Below, in pieces: positions 1-8,093 of a DNA stretch of 64,000 nt. This DNA comes from Streptomyces sp. ISL-1 (lineage in GTDB: Bacteria; Actinomycetota; Actinomycetes; Streptomycetales; Streptomycetaceae). Numbering within the stretch: the first letter of the stretch is position 1; every line of letters begins with the position of its first letter. The stretch is from NCBI RefSeq assembly GCF_018614585.1, contig NZ_JAGGOI010000024.1:1-64000 (forward strand), written 5' to 3'. The notes beneath the pieces are model-generated. The model had not been told where the DNA came from and made no database searches. It saw nothing but the letters and a program-made list of their open reading frames with translations. A program made the position numbers and the translations under genes.

Positions 1-212
1 GGCCGGTCCGGGACCTCGACGGCCGGGCGGTCCGCCGGCTGCGGCCCGGCCGTCCCCGCGGGCGCGCCGCCCGACCGCCGGGAGGCAGCCGCGGGCACAT
101 GCCGCGACAGCCACATGGCGTCCGCCAACTCCTCTGCGGTGAGCCTCAGTTCCGCCTCGCGCAGCCGCGCGACCAGCGCGATCAGTGCCAGGGGCGGGAC
201 GGCCGGGCTCAC
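1..212 (-). CDS. SAV_2336-type protein, N-terminal fragment (cut by window edge)
   Basis: A GTG start at 212 opens a frame that runs off the left edge of the window, giving about 70 residues. The first part (SPAVPPLALIALVARLREA, then LTAEELADAMWLSRH) resembles the N-terminal domain of SAV_2336-related proteins, which accompany MoxR and trypsin/VMAP genes in actinomycetes. After that helix-rich part the chain becomes Gly/Pro/Ala-rich, like a linker to a downstream domain that is not in the window. The start lies 5 bases past the stop of the MoxR gene, so the two are probably translationally coupled. The domain assignment is by eye and the effector half is unseen. Confidence 0.6.
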   Translation of the reverse strand, partial: MSPAVPPLALIALVARLREAELRLTAEELADAMWLSRHVPAAASRRSGGAPAGTAGPQPADRPAVEVPDR

Positions 213-216
213 CAGG

Positions 217-1230
217 TCACCGCTGCCGGGTGTCGAGCGGACGTATCAGCAGCTCGGCGATCTCCTCGCGGCGCCCGGCGTCCGCACGAATCGCCTGCTG
301 CGTGAGGTAGATGGCATTGAGGAGCTGGTCGGTGGGCCGCAGCTCGCCGTCGCCGTCCTCGCGGGTGAACCGGGCGATCAGATCGAGGTTCCGCTCGTCG
401 GATCCGGCTCCGAAGTGGGCCTGCACCATGGCGGCGAGCCGCTCGTCGCGCGGCGGGTCGAGGTGCAGATGGATGCAGCGGCGCAGCAGCGGGGCGGGGA
501 AGTCACGCTCTCCATTGCTGGTCATCACCACGAAGGGGAAGGCATGGCAGCGCACCCGGCCGTCCTTGACGGGCACCCGCCGGCCGTCGTCGGTGAGCAC
601 CCGCACCTCGTCCTGGCCGGGCCGGTCGGCCATCCGCTCCAGCTCGGGAAGGGCGAACTCCCCCTCCTCCACCACATTCAGCAGGTCGTTCGGCAGATCG
701 ATGTCGCTCTTGTCGAGCTCGTCGATGAGCAGGACGCGGGGCAGCTCGGCCGGCAGCAGCGCGGTGCCGAGGGGGCCGAGCCTGATGTACCGGCCGATGT
801 CGTCGGACCCACGCCCGGATCCCCGCTCGGCGAGCTGGGCGTCCTGGAGCCGGCCGATGGCATCGTAGGTGTACAGCCCGTCCTTGAGCTCGGTGCGGCT
901 GACGATGGGCCACTGCAGGACCCGGCCGAGCCCGAGTTCGTACGCGACGGAGTGCGCGAGCGTGGACTTGCCGGAGCCGGGCTCGCCGGTGACGAGGAGC
1001 GGACGGCGCAAGTAGAGGGCGGCGTTGATGAGTTCGAGGGTCTCGGCGTCCTGGGCGGGCGGGGCGGCCACGCGCGCGCCGAGCCGCCGCGTCGACGAAC
1101 TGTCGATCGGCGGCGCCGGATCGGGCAGCGGCTCTCCGGAGAAGGAACGCCAGGGGGGCGGCGGCGGCAGTCGGCGGATCCGGTCCGGATCCGGTGCCCC
1201 GACGCCCCGGTAGATCAGCCAGTCGTCCAT
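217..1230 (-). CDS. MoxR-family AAA+ ATPase of a VMAP-type cassette
   Basis: About 337 residues. The Walker A motif GEPGSGKS is at about residues 82-89 and the Walker B motif VLLIDE at about 166-171, followed by a sensor-like stretch ending in TSN and an arginine-rich LLRRCIH segment. This is the layout of MoxR chaperone-like ATPases, which usually remodel a partner protein. The first 60 residues are Pro-rich and probably disordered. The ATG at 1230 was chosen because a GAGGAGCG ribosome site precedes it; the frame stays open further upstream but codes for implausible sequence. It lies between the trypsin/VMAP gene (190-base gap) and the SAV_2336-type gene, and probably forms one conflict-system operon with them. 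Confidence 0.85.
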   Translation of the reverse strand: MDDWLIYRGVGAPDPDRIRRLPPPPPWRSFSGEPLPDPAPPIDSSSTRRLGARVAAPPAQDAETLELINAALYLRRPLLVTGEPGSGKSTLAHSVAYELGLGRVLQWPIVSRTELKDGLYTYDAIGRLQDAQLAERGSGRGSDDIGRYIRLGPLGTALLPAELPRVLLIDELDKSDIDLPNDLLNVVEEGEFALPELERMADRPGQDEVRVLTDDGRRVPVKDGRVRCHAFPFVVMTSNGERDFPAPLLRRCIHLHLDPPRDERLAAMVQAHFGAGSDERNLDLIARFTREDGDGELRPTDQLLNAIYLTQQAIRADAGRREEIAELLIRPLDTRQR

Positions 1231-1420
1231 CGCTCGCTCCTCGTAGGCGGTCGGTGGGCGGACCGGTGGGCGGACCACTTCTGTCCTGTACCCACCGGCC
1301 TGCCGTCCCATACTGCGTTTCCGGCGGACGGCCCCCGGACCACCGGCAGGTAAGGCAGGTCGGCCACAGTGCCCGGCGAGGACACTGCGAGGCGAACCCG
1401 CACGGCCCGGGTGCGGCTCC

Positions 1421-3421
1421 TCATGGGGAGTCCAGCGGTCCGGTGTCGTCGGCGGGCAGAGGGCGGCTCGGGTCGTCGTAGAGCATGGCCACCCCCTCCG
1501 CCCAGTGGCGGCTGTTCCTCGATCCGCTGATGTCGTCCCTGATACGTCGCAGCCGGTCGGGCAGCTCACTGGCGCCCGCACTCTGCCCGAGCAGCTGGGC
1601 CGCGCCCCGGTGCAGGTCCTCGCAGAACTCCGTACAGCCGTGGTCGGGATGGCCGTCGGTGTGCCACAGAGCGATGCCGTGGCCCGCCTGAAGGGCCATG
1701 CCGATGGCTCTCCGGCCGACCCCGCTGCCCGCGGGCCTGCACAGGACGGGCACGGCGGCCGGCGGCATGTCCTCGAAGTGGCGGGGCCTTGGGACCTGTC
1801 GCTGCGGCGGGGCGCGAAAGGCGGAAAGCGCATCGGAGGCGGCCAGCCCCTCCCAGCGGCGCTGCCAGACCGCATCCGGTTTTCCTCGTCTCCCGAGGTC
1901 GCGCAGCACCACCATCCGCCGTACGCCGACATACGCAGGATGGTGCAGCCGGGCCATCTCGGTGAGCTGCCAGCGGTGTACGGCGGTGTCGAAATGGTCG
2001 ACGGGCAGGGCGACTTCGAGCGGGGCCGGGACGGCGGGCGAGTCTACGGACGCGAAGACCTCGTCCAGCGGGCCGCGCAGCCGCTGGATGAGCAGCTCGG
2101 GTGGGACGCCGTCGCCGGTCTGCTCCTCGTGCAGCGGCTCGTTCACGTCCTGGCCGTCGTCGACCCGTATCCGCCAGTAGAAGCGGGTGGGCCGGGCGTC
2201 GCAGACCGGCTCCAGCTCGACGATGACGACGGCGGACCCGTCACCGTGCCGCGGATAGCGGACGACGATACGGCCTTGACCCTCGGGCGTGCGCGGGTGC
2301 AGAAGTCCGGGCGGCAGCGTCGCCTGAGTGACCACGGTGTGCACGATGCGGGGCACTTCCTGGAGTCTGCGGGCCACCCAGTCCGCGAGCGCCACGGGGT
2401 CGCCGCCGCGGCTGCGTTCGTACTCCACCACCAGCTGGAGGTAGTGCAGCGCGGCGATGGCGGCGACGGGCTGCCCAGCCTCGTACAGCAGGCCGTGTCC
2501 GTCGCGCCAGCTGCGCGGCAGGAGCTGGCCGGGCGGTGACGCAACACCGCCGCGGGCCTTCTTCGCGAGCTCCACGACGGGCCGGATGGCAGCCGGCGGG
2601 TGCACACCCGCGAGCAGGAACAGCGCCTCGCGCCGGTCGCGGGGACTCCACCACTGGTCACCGCTGGTATGCACGCCGGCGCCCGGGAGCTGGTGCTGGC
2701 GCTCGATCCAGTTGTGCCCGGTGACCTTCGGGGACTGGCCGTGCCAGCGGTCGTGCGCGGCCATCAGCACCTGGTACGTGGATCCGAACCGGCGCAGTGC
2801 GGTGGCCGCGATCGCCATGCCGCCGTCCCGGCCGGCCCGGCGTGACTTGAGAATGCCGACGACGGCGCCGGTGTGGGCGTCGAGCACGGGCGAACCCGAG
2901 CCGCCCTTGGGGAACTCGGCCTCCGGCCGAAATCGCATCCCGTAGTCGTCGTCGAAGCCGTTGATCGTGGCGGCGGCCTTCCAGCGCACGGCGCGCTTTT
3001 CGGCTCCCTCTTCCTGCTGCTCGGGCCGGTAACCGTGGACGATGCCGCGGCCGCCGGGGTAGTCGGTGCGGTCGGTGAGCCAGACGCACTCGTGCTCGAC
3101 GTGCGGGTCGACCAGCCTGACCAGCGCGAGATCCTGCTCGACCGGTACGCGCTGCTCGGCGCGCGGCTCGCCGTCGAGCAGCCAGCAGTCGAGCCGGGCC
3201 TGGAGCGGCTCGCCGTCGTTCACCTCGCTGCCACGGAGGTGGAAGATCCGGTCCCGGCCGCCCTTGAGATGGGGAGCGAGTACGTGGGCGCAGGTCAGGA
3301 CCCAGCCGGGCGCGACGAAGAAGCCGCTGCCCCACATGGCCGCCGGCTCGTCGTGTACGGGCGAGAAGTGGACGGTGGCGGCGCGGGTGAGGGCGTCGAT
3401 GACGGAGTCGCAATCGCTCAT
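1421..3421 (-). CDS. trypsin-like peptidase with C-terminal VMAP-C domain
   Basis: 666 residues. The N-terminal ~220 residues form a chymotrypsin-fold serine protease: His46 in LTCAHV, Asp in EQDLALVRL near residue 105, and the nucleophile in PKGGSGSPV near residue 175. There is no signal peptide, so it acts in the cytosol. The middle (about 245-340) is a helical region typical of VMAP adaptor domains. The C-terminal ~250 residues end in GIALWHTDGH, a conserved Cys in HGCTEF and AMLYDDPSRPLP, matching the vWA-MoxR-associated protein C-terminal domain. In that family the peptidase is thought to be an effector or processing component controlled by the MoxR ATPase. Its ATG overlaps the stop of the Trypco1 gene by 4 bases, showing translational coupling. 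Confidence 0.82.
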   Translation of the reverse strand: MSDCDSVIDALTRAATVHFSPVHDEPAAMWGSGFFVAPGWVLTCAHVLAPHLKGGRDRIFHLRGSEVNDGEPLQARLDCWLLDGEPRAEQRVPVEQDLALVRLVDPHVEHECVWLTDRTDYPGGRGIVHGYRPEQQEEGAEKRAVRWKAAATINGFDDDYGMRFRPEAEFPKGGSGSPVLDAHTGAVVGILKSRRAGRDGGMAIAATALRRFGSTYQVLMAAHDRWHGQSPKVTGHNWIERQHQLPGAGVHTSGDQWWSPRDRREALFLLAGVHPPAAIRPVVELAKKARGGVASPPGQLLPRSWRDGHGLLYEAGQPVAAIAALHYLQLVVEYERSRGGDPVALADWVARRLQEVPRIVHTVVTQATLPPGLLHPRTPEGQGRIVVRYPRHGDGSAVVIVELEPVCDARPTRFYWRIRVDDGQDVNEPLHEEQTGDGVPPELLIQRLRGPLDEVFASVDSPAVPAPLEVALPVDHFDTAVHRWQLTEMARLHHPAYVGVRRMVVLRDLGRRGKPDAVWQRRWEGLAASDALSAFRAPPQRQVPRPRHFEDMPPAAVPVLCRPAGSGVGRRAIGMALQAGHGIALWHTDGHPDHGCTEFCEDLHRGAAQLLGQSAGASELPDRLRRIRDDISGSRNSRHWAEGVAMLYDDPSRPLPADDTGPLDSP

Positions 3422-3774
3422 GCCGTGTCATCGCTCATGTCGTTCTGTTGACCCTTGAGCTTCCAGGTGAGCGTGACCTGGACCGACGCCTTGGCCTCCC
3501 CGGCAGCGAGCACGGCAAGGGCGACACCGGACTTGGCGGTTAGCTCGACGCCGAAGCTGACGCTCGCCTCGTCCGGCTCGGCAGCGGCCGCGGCCTCCAG
3601 CACCGAGGCGCCGACCCCGGTGATCAGCTGCTGGAGCTGCTGGACCTTGGCGGTGGCGTTCTCGACGAAGCCGACGTCCTCGTCGTCCTCGCCGTATCCG
3701 CCGCCCGCGGTGGACAGCCGGGCGAGCACGACGGCTCCCCCGGGCAATTCGATCTGCTGGACGCGTGCGTTCAC
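3418..3774 (-). CDS. Trypco1 domain protein (CU044_2847 family)
   Basis: A 118-residue protein beginning VNARVQQIELPGG, with the family core SVSFGVELTAKSG and a final VQVTLTWKLKG strand. This is the small trypsin-co-occurring domain 1 seen next to VMAP-type trypsin genes and presumed to partner or chaperone the protease. The GTG at 3774 is preferred because a GGGGGGAA ribosome site sits just upstream; an ATG at 3819 would add 15 atypical residues. It is the first gene of the cassette, and its stop overlaps the start of the trypsin gene (ATGA). Confidence 0.75.
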   Translation of the reverse strand: MNARVQQIELPGGAVVLARLSTAGGGYGEDDEDVGFVENATAKVQQLQQLITGVGASVLEAAAAAEPDEASVSFGVELTAKSGVALAVLAAGEAKASVQVTLTWKLKGQQNDMSDDTA

Positions 3775-3929
3775 GGTTCCCCCCGTCTCCACGGCCAACT
3801 GGCCCCGGCGCTGGCGCACTTGGGCGGTGTGCGAATGGCGACGACGTTACTGGCCTGCACGGTTGCAGGGGAGAGTCAGAAGTCGCCGTAACCTGAAGAG
3901 GTAGAGCCCGTCCGTACCAGGAGCATGTC

Positions 3930-4112
3930 TTGTACTTCACCGATCGCGGCATCGAGGAGCTGGAGAAGCGACGCGGCGAGGAGGAGATCACTTTCGAGTG
4001 GCTCGCCGAGCAGCTGCGCACTTTCGTCGACCTCAACCCGGACTTCGAGGTGCCGGTGGAGCGCCTGGCCACCTGGCTGGCGCGACTGGACGACGAGGAC
4101 GACGACGAGTGA
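3930..4112 (+). CDS. DUF6104 family small acidic protein
   Basis: 60 residues, starting MYFTDRGIEELEKRR and ending in an Asp/Glu-rich tail. It matches the actinobacterial DUF6104 family as I remember it, of unknown function and very strongly conserved in Streptomyces. The start is TTG at 3930, chosen because the family begins MYFTDRG and AGGAG lies 6 bases upstream; an overlapping ATG frame (3925) gives unrelated Ser/Arg-rich sequence. It is mainly helical with WLAEQLR and WLARLDD repeats. It is divergent from the VMAP cassette. Confidence 0.85.
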   Translation: MYFTDRGIEELEKRRGEEEITFEWLAEQLRTFVDLNPDFEVPVERLATWLARLDDEDDDE

Positions 4113-4140
4113 CGAGTAGGGGGCGCGGGGTGGTCCCTGC

Positions 4141-4998
4141 CTAACCGGCCTCGATCGACCCGCCCCGTTGCCTCGTTCCGGCCGACGCGCCCGGCTCCCG
4201 TCGCACCCGGTCGTACACCAGGCTGAGCGCCCCGTTCGCGACCAGCACCGCGCCCGCCGCCGCCCAGCCCAGGCCGGCGGGGCGGCGGGCGAAGCCCCAG
4301 GCCAGCAGCGGGACGCCCGCCGCCAGCTGGGCAGCCCCGAGCAGGCGGGCCCTCGGGCCGCGGAGCCAGCGGCCCAGCCGGCTTTCCTCGACCGCGTGGA
4401 GTTCCGCCCGTACGGCATCGCGCCAGCCTGACCACTCCACCGTCTCCGCGCCCAGCTCGCGGGCGGCCGACCTCAGCCGGTCGGCCGGTTCGCCCGGGGA
4501 CAGACCCGCGGGAAGGGCGAGCCCGGTCCGCGCCAGGACCGCGATCAGGCCGAGCAGCCGGGCCCGCGCGTCCGCTTCCGGGTCGGGCCGAGCGAGCGGC
4601 TCGAGCGCCTGCAGATCGAGTACGGGATCGAGGCCGAGCCGGGCCGCGAACGTCTGCATCGCCTCGTCCTCGCCGACCGGCGTGCCGTCCGCGAGCCAGG
4701 TGTAGCCGACGGGCCTGCGGAAGCCGGACGCCAGGGTGAATCCGGCCCGGTCGCCGTCCCACCACAGGGCGAGCACCGGCCAGTTCGCGGCCACGGCGAG
4801 CGCGACCGCCCAGCCGGCCAGCACCCGGTCGACCGGTTCGCCGCCGTCCAGCCAGGGCTTCCCCTCGGGGACGAGGACGCTCCACCGCTGCCCGGCCGGG
4901 GCGAGGAGCTGGTGCTCGCGCAGCAGATGGGCCGCGGGCCCTACGGCAGCCGGTTCGGCCCGGCACAGCAGCAGCGCTCCCACGGGTGTCGGATTCAT
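4141..4998 (-). CDS. conserved hypothetical protein, C-terminal membrane hairpin
   Basis: 285 residues from ATG 4998. The first ~110 residues contain short hydrophobic stretches and a WLADGTPVGEDEA segment. The middle is an Ala/Leu-rich helical region and the last ~60 residues hold two likely transmembrane helices (LLGAAQLAAGVPLLAWGF and GLGWAAAGAVLVANGAL) followed by a basic tail. I do not recognise a catalytic motif. It is divergent from the DUF4097/PadR pair and convergent with the DUF6104 gene. Its upstream region shares the palindromic sites near 5084-5123, so it may belong to the same regulon. Confidence 0.7.
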   Translation of the reverse strand: MNPTPVGALLLCRAEPAAVGPAAHLLREHQLLAPAGQRWSVLVPEGKPWLDGGEPVDRVLAGWAVALAVAANWPVLALWWDGDRAGFTLASGFRRPVGYTWLADGTPVGEDEAMQTFAARLGLDPVLDLQALEPLARPDPEADARARLLGLIAVLARTGLALPAGLSPGEPADRLRSAARELGAETVEWSGWRDAVRAELHAVEESRLGRWLRGPRARLLGAAQLAAGVPLLAWGFARRPAGLGWAAAGAVLVANGALSLVYDRVRREPGASAGTRQRGGSIEAG

Positions 4999-5083
4999 GG
5001 CCCATACGCTAGGCCAGTTTGTCCGCATACGACGCTCAATGCCCGCCCACCAGCCCGGCATAGTGCTTGACATCCCACAACCG

Positions 5084-5123
5084 CGATATATCGTGTTCAG
5101 CAGAAGACGCGATATGTTGCGTC
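5084..5123. promoter_or_regulatory. candidate PadR operator: palindrome CGATATATCG plus inverted repeat
   Basis: A perfect 10-bp palindrome, CGATATATCG, at 5084-5093 is followed at 5106-5123 by GACGC-N8-GCGTC whose spacer begins GATAT. A TTGACA hexamer lies just upstream at 5067-5072. The sites sit between a divergent gene and the DUF4097/PadR operon, where a PadR autoregulatory operator is expected. AT-rich ATAT cores are typical for PadR targets; binding here is inferred. Confidence 0.5.
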
Positions 5124-5148
5124 GCAGCCGCCTCGGGAGGTCAGCACC

Positions 5149-6006
5149 ATGGCAGAGTCGACGTGGGAAGTCTCTGAGCCCAAGAAACTCACCTTCGACG
5201 ACCCTGTGACAGCACTCAATGTGCGCATCGTCAATGGAACGGTCAACGTCGTGGGCACCGACAATGGTTCCGCCCGCCTCGAGATCTCCGAGATCGACGG
5301 CCCCCCGCTGATGGTCACCCAGCAGGGCACCACACTCACCGTCGCCTACGAGGACCTGCCCTGGAAGGGCTTCCTCAACTGGCTCGACCGCAAGGGCTGG
5401 CACCGCAGCGCGGTCGTCTCCCTCGCCGTCCCGGCCGGTTCGGCCGTCGAGGTCGGCGTCGTCGGCGCGGGAGCAGTCGTATCCGGGATCCGGGGAACGA
5501 CGGCCGTACGCGGCGTCAGCGGCGACACCACGCTCGTCGGGCTCTCCGGCACGGTCCGCGCCGACACCGTCTCCGGGAATCTGGAGGCCCAGTCCGTCAC
5601 CGGCGATCTGCGCTACAACTCCGTCTCCGGCGATCTGACGGTGATCGAGGGGGCAGGCTCGTCCGTACGGGCCGAATCCGTCAGCGGCGACATGGTCATC
5701 GACCTCGACCCGGCGGGCGGGCCCACCGACATCCGGCTGACCACGGTCTCCGGCGAGGTCGCGATCCGGCTGCCGCACCCCGCGGACGCGCAGGTCGAGG
5801 CGAACACCGCGAGCGGCTCGGTCTCCAACGCCTTCGACGACCTGCGGATCAGCGGACAGTGGGGCGCGAAGAAGATCACCGGAACGCTGGGCGCCGGCAC
5901 GGGCACGCTCAAGGCGACGACAGTGTCCGGTTCGATAGCGCTGCTCCGCCGGCCGCCCTCGGAGGACGAACCGTACGACGCAGCCCCGACCGGAAAGGTG
6001 CTCTGA
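5149..6006 (+). CDS. DUF4097 family beta-strand repeat protein
   Basis: 285 residues with no signal peptide or membrane segment. After ~90 residues it becomes a ladder of short strands with recurring VSGD/VSGN/VSGE motifs about every 18-20 residues (residues ~125-270), the DUF4097 beta-helix-like repeat. These proteins are often co-encoded with PadR or LiaF-type envelope-stress regulators and probably act as a scaffold; no enzyme activity is known to me. It is followed after one base by the PadR gene, clearly an operon. GGGAGG upstream of ATG 5149 supports the start. Confidence 0.88.
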   Translation: MAESTWEVSEPKKLTFDDPVTALNVRIVNGTVNVVGTDNGSARLEISEIDGPPLMVTQQGTTLTVAYEDLPWKGFLNWLDRKGWHRSAVVSLAVPAGSAVEVGVVGAGAVVSGIRGTTAVRGVSGDTTLVGLSGTVRADTVSGNLEAQSVTGDLRYNSVSGDLTVIEGAGSSVRAESVSGDMVIDLDPAGGPTDIRLTTVSGEVAIRLPHPADAQVEANTASGSVSNAFDDLRISGQWGAKKITGTLGAGTGTLKATTVSGSIALLRRPPSEDEPYDAAPTGKVL

Positions 6007-6007
6007 C

Positions 6008-6952
6008 ATGCCGCCCGTCTTCGCCCATGGCCGTCTGCGGCTGTATCTGCTGAAACTCCTGGACGAGGCTCCGCGCCACGGCTACGAGGTGATCCGACTG
6101 CTGGAGGAGCGCTTCCAGGGGCTGTACGCGCCGTCGGCCGGAACGGTGTACCCGCGGCTGGCCAAGCTGGAGACCGAGGGTCTGGTCACGCACGCCACCG
6201 AGGGCGGCCGCAAGGTCTACTCGATCACCGACGCGGGCCGCGAGGAACTGGCCGGACGCAGCGGCGAACTGGCCGACCTCGAACTGGAGATCCGCGAGTC
6301 GGTCTCCGAGCTGGCCGCGGAGATCCGCGACGACGTGCGCGGGGCCGCGGGGAAGCTGCGCAGCGAGATGCGCGCGGCGGCGACGGAGACGCGGACGACG
6401 TCCGGCACGGAGAAGGACTGGGGCGACAAGGAGTCGTGGCGGGCGGCCAAGGAGGAGCTGCGCAAGGCCAAGCAGGAGTGGAAGGAGCAGGCGCGCCGCG
6501 CGAAGGACGAGTCGCGCCGGGCCCGCGAGGACGCGCAGCAGGCGCGCCGCCAGGCGAAAGAGGCGCAGGAGACGGCCCGTCGGGAGATGCAGCGCATCGC
6601 CAAGCAGGTACAGGACCAGGTGCAGGACCACTTCGCGCGGGGCGACTGGCCGACGGGCGTACGGGAGGGCCTGTCGGAACTGAGCGCGCAGTTGGGCAGC
6701 CTGGCCCGAGGCACGACCACGGCGCCGGCCCCTGCCCCGGCCCCGGAATGGGCGAAGGACACGACGGACTCCGACGACCCGGCACGCGACCCGGCACGCG
6801 ACCTGGACCGCTTGCTGGACCGCTTCCGCGACGACATCAGGGACGCGGCGCGGGACCAGGGCGTTACGGCCCGACAACTGGCGGAGGCGAGGAGCCACTT
6901 GTCCACGGCAGCGGCCCACATCGGAGCGCTGCTGCGGAAGCCGGAGGCGTAA
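6008..6952 (+). CDS. PadR family transcriptional regulator with long coiled-coil tail
   Basis: 314 residues. The first ~85 form a PadR winged helix (LRLYLLKLLDEAPRHGYEVIRLLEE, then the wing VTHATEGGRKVYSITDAG). PadR proteins of the short class are ~110 residues; here a ~170-residue Lys/Glu/Arg/Ala-rich helical segment (about 125-215) follows, consistent with a long coiled coil, then a Pro/Ala linker and a last helix with DPARD repeats. The long tail may join it to the DUF4097 partner. Start 6008 is one base past the DUF4097 stop. It probably represses its own operon through the palindromes at 5084-5123. Confidence 0.9.
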   Translation: MPPVFAHGRLRLYLLKLLDEAPRHGYEVIRLLEERFQGLYAPSAGTVYPRLAKLETEGLVTHATEGGRKVYSITDAGREELAGRSGELADLELEIRESVSELAAEIRDDVRGAAGKLRSEMRAAATETRTTSGTEKDWGDKESWRAAKEELRKAKQEWKEQARRAKDESRRAREDAQQARRQAKEAQETARREMQRIAKQVQDQVQDHFARGDWPTGVREGLSELSAQLGSLARGTTTAPAPAPAPEWAKDTTDSDDPARDPARDLDRLLDRFRDDIRDAARDQGVTARQLAEARSHLSTAAAHIGALLRKPEA

Positions 6953-6980
6953 GGCCGCGTCTGCGGCTCTCGGGGCAGCC

Positions 6981-7218
6981 CGGGACCGCGGGGCGCGGGC
7001 CTTGGGTCGACCGGGGTGCGCGGGACCGCGGGTTCGTTTGGTCGGGGCGCCCGAGCCGCGGGGCTCGGGTTCGCTTTCCCGGCAGCCCTGGGCCGCAGGG
7101 CGGGGGCCTTGGGTTGACCGGGGTGCGCTGGACCGCGGGGCGCGGGCCTTGGGTTGACCGGGGTACGCGGGACCGCGGGGCGGGGGTTCGCTTGGCCGGG
7201 ACCGCGGGGCGGGGGGCT
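6981..7218. repeat. imperfect ~40-bp G-rich direct repeats
   Basis: A 40-bp unit beginning CGGGACCGCGGGGCG and ending GACCGGGGTGCG occurs at 6981-7020, in a diverged form at 7087-7127, nearly intact at 7128-7167, and as truncated copies starting at 7021 and 7168. The core CTTGGGT(T/C)GACCGGGGT is shared by the three best copies. The spacing and sequence drift argue against CRISPR; it looks like a slipped intergenic repeat. Confidence 0.7.
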
Positions 7219-7235
7219 GGGGCCGCTCCGGGGCT

Positions 7236-7300
7236 CGTATTCTGGACTGCTTTCCTCACTGCGCTTCGCGCGAGTTGCGCCGCTTTACGTCCAGAACACG
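7236..7300. repeat. 12-bp inverted repeat around a ~41-base loop
   Basis: CGTATTCTGGAC at 7236-7247 pairs with GTCCAGAACACG at 7289-7300 with one mismatch (a G-T pair in RNA). The loop contains a smaller GCGCTTCGCGC hairpin. It resembles a mobile-like or terminator-like intergenic element rather than a gene. Confidence 0.6.
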
Positions 7301-7526
7301 ACCCCTGCGCGTCCCCCTGCACCCGAACGATTCGAGGCATCCAGCGCCCCGACGCCGGCCCACCTGGGGGCCGGACCAGCGGTGCGGAGCTGCCGTTCCC
7401 CGGGGTGTGGGGGCGTCAGCCCCCATGTCCCCCTGGGGGCCGGGGGCGCCGCCCCGGTTTCGGGAACGGTCGCGGGGTGGGGGACAAGCACCCGCACCCC
7501 GTACGCCCGCACCCCGGATCACACCA

Positions 7527-8093
7527 TCACCCCGCACCCCGCGCCGCCCCGCCCCCGTACATCACCCGCTCCACCGCCTCGTACGTCGCCCCGTGATCCG
7601 CCAGCACTTCCGCCACCACCCCCCGCCGCGCCGTCAGCGCCAGCAGTAGATGCTCGCCGCCGATCTCGCGGTCCCCGCGGCCCGCCGCGATGCGGAGCGA
7701 CTGCACCAGCGTGCCCTTTGCCGCCGCGCCGAAGGGGCGCCGGCGCGACCACCGCTTATTCGACGCCACGCCCGCCTGCAACGCCCCTGCCCCATGCGTC
7801 TCTTCGACCCTGGAGACGATCTCGGCCACATCGATCCCGAGCCCCGCCAGCGCATCCGTGTCCGCCTTCGACAGACCGGCCTGCCGCCGCGCGTCCGCCA
7901 GTGCGTCCTCCACCGACCCGCGCCGGTCCATGATCCCCAGCGCCGTGAACGCGAACGCCGTCCGCGTCCCCTCCTGGTCGAGGAGCGCCAGTAGCAGGTG
8001 CTCATCGGTGACCGACTCCGCGCCCGCCCGCTCCGAGTGGCCTACCGAGCCCGTCACAACATCACGGGCGTCCTTGGTGAAGCGCTCGAACAT
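7527..8093 (-). CDS. Clp protease N-terminal (Clp R) domain protein
   Basis: 188 residues starting MFERFTKDARDVV, which is the classic opening of the ClpC/ClpA double Clp-N repeat. Repeat one contains TDEHLLLALLDQEGT (about residues 29-43) and repeat two EIGGEHLLLALTARRG (about 142-157). There is no AAA ATPase domain, so it is a stand-alone N-domain that may bind substrates or adaptors of ClpC. The first of the two repeats is followed by a longer linker than in ClpC. Its ATG overlaps the stop of the HTH gene (TGATG), so the pair is co-translated; this HTH/Clp-N pairing is common in Streptomyces. Confidence 0.88.
   Translation of the reverse strand: MFERFTKDARDVVTGSVGHSERAGAESVTDEHLLLALLDQEGTRTAFAFTALGIMDRRGSVEDALADARRQAGLSKADTDALAGLGIDVAEIVSRVEETHGAGALQAGVASNKRWSRRRPFGAAAKGTLVQSLRIAAGRGDREIGGEHLLLALTARRGVVAEVLADHGATYEAVERVMYGGGAARGAG

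Larger units (their letters stand above)
6953..7526. other. 574-base gene-free region with repeats and hairpins
   Basis: No open frame here has coding-like third-position bias on either strand. The region holds imperfect G-rich ~40-bp repeats (6981-7218), a 12-bp inverted repeat (7236-7300), and a hairpin TGGGGGC-GTCA-GCCCCCA at 7408-7425 followed by more G/C runs. It separates the convergent PadR and Clp-N genes and probably includes their terminators. Confidence 0.7.

Noticed and set aside
115-1353. 412-residue plus-strand frame opposite the MoxR gene
   Set aside because: It is the antisense shadow of the MoxR gene; its composition is Gly/Val/Arg-rich without motifs, whereas the minus frame has Walker A and B.
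6981-7218. Possible CRISPR array
   Set aside because: Copies differ in length and sequence, spacers are irregular and no cas gene is nearby.
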